Under the pieces are notes generated by a model. That model was not told the origin of the DNA and made no database searches. It saw only the letters and a program-made list of their open reading frames with translations. From the NCBI GenBank assembly GCA_022566975.1, contig JADFHV010000090.1, positions 1-8,046 on the forward strand: DNA of 8,046 nt, in the 5' to 3' direction. This DNA is from Chloroflexota bacterium. Its GTDB lineage: Bacteria; Chloroflexota; Dehalococcoidia; SAR202; UBA11138. Positions 5,720-8,046 of this stretch are shown here, piece by piece (position 1 is the first letter of the stretch; each line of letters opens with the position of its first letter). A program made the position numbers and the translations under genes.

Positions 5720-6598
5720 CTATATAAGCACCGCCGCAAGGGTGCCCCCGAATACGGAGGTGGAGACGTAGGCGTTGATCCTGAAGAAGGCGACCCCCAG
5801 GCGCGAGGTGTCCGAGGGCGATACCAGGGTGTGCTTGTACGCCATCAACGCGGCGGCCGCACCCCAGCCGAGGTAGAAGGGCCACGCCAGCTCCATCCAC
5901 ACGCCCAGCGCCAGCAGACACGCTATCGCCAACAGGTCCAGCGTCCGGGCCCCTCGGAAGGCTACTACCGGGCCGAACCTCTGGGCGACGGAGTGCAGGC
6001 CCTTCTGGACGTAAAATTCCATGTCCGGAACATGATAGATGATGTCGAAGCTGCCCGCCCACAAAGCGACGGCCAGGGACAGGAGCACCGGCTCCCAGGT
6101 CAGGCTGCCGGTCACGCCTATCCACGCGGCGGCCGGCGCGATGGCCAGCGCCCAGCCCAGGAGCAGGTTGGCGGTCCACGTGAACCGCTTGGTGTAGGGG
6201 TAGAGGATGAGGTAGGCCGCCGCGACGGGGGCGAGGGCCAGGGCCATCTGGTTGAGCTGGGAGGCGGCGAAGAGAAAGATGCCGAGGGACACCAGCGCCA
6301 GCATCGTCATGTCCGGAGCGCTGAGAAGGCCGGACGGAAGATGCCGGCTCGCGTTTCGGGGGTTGGTGGCGTCTATGTGTCGGTCGATGACGCGGTTGGC
6401 GGACATCCCGACGGTGCGAGCGCTTATCATGGCCACCGTTATCCAGGCGAACTGGTGCCAGGTGGGAAGTCCCCGGGCCGCCAGCACCATGCCCGTATAG
6501 GCGAACGGCAGAGCGAAGATGCTCTCCTGGAACCTTACGGCGTCCAGGAACAGAGGCGTCTTGCGCAGGGCGGAGTAGGGCGCCCTGATGGGGGTCAA
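5720..6598 (-). CDS. ubiA: UbiA-family aromatic prenyltransferase
   Basis: An integral membrane protein of 292 residues with about eight or nine hydrophobic helices, normal for UbiA enzymes, which attach a polyprenyl chain to an aromatic acid during quinone synthesis. N-terminal FQESIFALPFAYTGM (23-37) is the classic opening. The first Asp-rich motif is intact: N68-RVI-D72-RHI-D76 followed by NPRN. The second is DIIYHVPDMEF (185-195) then Y196, with KGLHSVAQRFG following; the position normally holding the second Asp of DxxxD is Tyr. The C-terminal FFRINAYVSTSVF segment is also typical. The TTG start forms a TTGA overlap with the ubiD-family stop; a GTG at 6616 is an alternative six codons upstream. 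The symbol is a family label: in this context it may be the futalosine-pathway enzyme MqnP, acting on dihydroxynaphthoate rather than 4-hydroxybenzoate. Confidence 0.9.
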   Translation of the reverse strand: MTPIRAPYSALRKTPLFLDAVRFQESIFALPFAYTGMVLAARGLPTWHQFAWITVAMISARTVGMSANRVIDRHIDATNPRNASRHLPSGLLSAPDMTMLALVSLGIFLFAASQLNQMALALAPVAAAYLILYPYTKRFTWTANLLLGWALAIAPAAAWIGVTGSLTWEPVLLSLAVALWAGSFDIIYHVPDMEFYVQKGLHSVAQRFGPVVAFRGARTLDLLAIACLLALGVWMELAWPFYLGWGAAAALMAYKHTLVSPSDTSRLGVAFFRINAYVSTSVFGGTLAAVLI

Positions 6599-8046
6599 AT
6601 ACCGTACTCGCTCCACTTGCCGTCCACCAGTCGCTTGATATCCTCGCTCATGACGATGTCGGGTGGCCACTCGCGCTTTCGGCCGTCCATGGGGCCCTTG
6701 GCGGTGGCGTCGATCCCCATCTTGCTGCCGTACCGCGGGGTGGCCGCGGCGTGGTCCAAGTCGTCCACGGGTCCGTCGACGAAGACGATGTCGCGCGCGG
6801 GGTCGATGTTGGCGGTGACCCTCCACGCCACCTCGGAGAGGTCGTGCACGTCCACGAAGTGGTCGACCACGACTATGGCCTTGGCCAGCATCAGCAGACC
6901 GAGGCCCCAGAGAGCGTACATGACCTTGCGGGCGTGGCCGGGGTACTCCTTGCGTATGGAGACGATGGTCAGGTTGTGGAAGATCCCTTCGGCGGGCATG
7001 TTGATGTCTACCACCTCGGGAAGGGTCAACTGCAGGGCGGGCAACATCACCCTGGTGGCGGCCGTTCCCATGAAGAAGTCCTCGGTGGGCGGCCTGCCCA
7101 CCATGGTGGTCGGGTATATGGGGTCTCGCCTGTGGGTGATGGCCGTCAGGTGGAACACGGGATAGTCGTCCGCCGGCGAGTAGTAGCCGGTGTGGTCTCC
7201 GAACGGTCCTTCTGGGCGTAGCTCACCGGGGGTCACGTAGCCCTCGAGGACGTACTCGGCCTGGGCTGGGACCTCAAGGTCCACCGTCTTGCACGCCACC
7301 ATCTCCACGGCCTCCTCTCTGATGACGCCCGAGACGGCGATCTCGTCCATGTCGGGAGGCAGGGGTAGGGCGCCGGTCCAGATGGTCGTGGGGTCGCCTC
7401 CGAGGGCCACCGCCACGTCCAGTCGCTCCAGACTCTGCGCCTCGCCCACCCGGTAATGGTGGGCGCCGACCTTGTGGGTCTGCCAGTGCATCCCCGCCGT
7501 CTGGCCGTCGAATATCTGCATCCGGTAGATGCCGACGTTCCGTCTGCCGGACTCCGGGTCGCGGGTGATGACGAGAGGAAGCGTGATGTACCGCCCGGCG
7601 TCCATGGGCCAGCACTTGAGGGCGGGGAGCATGGTGAGGTCGGCTTCCTCGCCGGTCAAGACGACCTCCTGACACGGGGCGCGTCTCACGGTCTTGGGCT
7701 GTGTCCTGGCCAGCCCAGCAAGGTCGCCCAGCGTCTTGAGCTTGTTGATGAGGCCTGACGGCGGTCCCTGAATGAGTGCCAGCACCTTTCGGACGCGCTC
7801 GGTCAGCTCGTCAAGGCTGTCCACACCGAGGGCCCATGCCATCCGCTGATGGGTGCCGAAGATGTTGATCAGGACCGGGGTGTCGTAGCCGTCCACCTTC
7901 TCGAAGAGAAGGGCAGGCCCCCCTGATTTGACCGTCCTATCGGCGATCTCGGTGATCTCCAGGTCCCAGCTAACGGGCGACGTGATGCGACGCAGCTCCC
8001 CCTTGTCCTCGAGGAAGGAGATGAACTCCCTGATGTCTTTGAAAGC
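6595..8046 (-). CDS. ubiD: UbiD-family prenyl-FMN decarboxylase (partial, runs off the right edge)
   Basis: Visible are 483 residues; the reading frame is open to the window edge. The first visible residues (AFKDIREFISFLEDKGEL) are the usual opening after the initiator Met, so perhaps only one codon is missing. UbiD enzymes use prenylated FMN to remove or add CO2 on aromatic or alpha,beta-unsaturated acids. The active-site pattern is present: NVGIYR with Arg175, the MHWQTHK metal/phosphate-binding segment (186-192), and PEGPFGDHTGYY with Glu279 and Asp284, corresponding to the Arg-Glu-Glu/Asp triad of characterised members. The length and GDHTGYY form fit the quinone-pathway branch better than Fdc1-type enzymes. 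It begins the ubiD-ubiA-ubiX-TPP operon; its TGA overlaps the ubiA TTG. The substrate is inferred from context (prenylated hydroxybenzoate or dihydroxynaphthoate), not shown by the sequence. Confidence 0.95.
   Translation of the reverse strand, partial: AFKDIREFISFLEDKGELRRITSPVSWDLEITEIADRTVKSGGPALLFEKVDGYDTPVLINIFGTHQRMAWALGVDSLDELTERVRKVLALIQGPPSGLINKLKTLGDLAGLARTQPKTVRRAPCQEVVLTGEEADLTMLPALKCWPMDAGRYITLPLVITRDPESGRRNVGIYRMQIFDGQTAGMHWQTHKVGAHHYRVGEAQSLERLDVAVALGGDPTTIWTGALPLPPDMDEIAVSGVIREEAVEMVACKTVDLEVPAQAEYVLEGYVTPGELRPEGPFGDHTGYYSPADDYPVFHLTAITHRRDPIYPTTMVGRPPTEDFFMGTAATRVMLPALQLTLPEVVDINMPAEGIFHNLTIVSIRKEYPGHARKVMYALWGLGLLMLAKAIVVVDHFVDVHDLSEVAWRVTANIDPARDIVFVDGPVDDLDHAAATPRYGSKMGIDATAKGPMDGRKREWPPDIVMSEDIKRLVDGKWSEYGI

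Noticed and set aside
5591..7165. A very long open frame on the plus strand across ubiX, ubiA and ubiD.
   Set aside because: It is antisense to three clear protein families, and its translation is rich in Gly, Arg and Gln with no recognisable motif, as expected from the opposite strand of GC-rich coding DNA.

Overview
The window is GC-rich bacterial DNA (roughly 60-65 % G+C by eye), densely packed and with many GTG and TTG starts. The gene mix is a CaiB/BaiF-type CoA-transferase fragment, a luciferase-like F420-type oxidoreductase and a ubiD-ubiA-ubiX cluster. This suggests an environmental Chloroflexota lineage (Dehalococcoidia/SAR202-like) or a similar GC-rich group. No rRNA or other marker gene is present, so the taxonomy is only a tentative inference.

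Layout, left to right. (1) Minus strand, 74-379: the N-terminal quarter of a family III CoA-transferase, cut off by a stop. (2) Minus strand, 509-1180: a complete PHP-type metallophosphoesterase with its metal-binding residues. (3) Plus strand, 1280-1707: a two-gene HicB-HicA toxin-antitoxin operon, transcribed away from the PHP gene and apparently sharing an AT-rich promoter island with it. (4) Minus strand, 1719-2660: an LLM-class flavin/F420 oxidoreductase converging on hicA, with a hairpin across the two stop codons. (5) Plus strand, 2790-4436: a beta-class DNA methyltransferase fused to an Mrr-like PD-(D/E)XK nuclease domain, which looks like a one-protein restriction-modification enzyme. 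(6) Minus strand, 8046-4496: a tightly coupled operon reading ubiD-family decarboxylase (running off the right edge), ubiA-family prenyltransferase, ubiX flavin prenyltransferase and a small TPP-binding (sulfopyruvate decarboxylase beta-like) protein.

How the genes work together. UbiX makes the prenylated FMN used by UbiD-family decarboxylases, and UbiA attaches a polyprenyl tail to an aromatic acid. The order ubiD-ubiA-ubiX is the one I recall for the late genes of the futalosine menaquinone pathway in Streptomyces, so a quinone-ring prenylation and decarboxylation unit is the best reading. The TPP protein is coupled to ubiX by an ATGA overlap but has no visible alpha partner. The HicBA pair and the methyltransferase-nuclease fusion form a small defence or addiction patch inside otherwise metabolic DNA.

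Most notable points: the methyltransferase-nuclease fusion with a lower-GC target-recognition segment; the UbiA homologue with Tyr in place of the second Asp of its second Asp-rich motif; the lone TPP-binding beta-type subunit with a changed cofactor motif; and the truncated CoA-transferase. I found no CRISPR array, tRNA, rRNA or insertion sequence. I found no clearly undescribed system.
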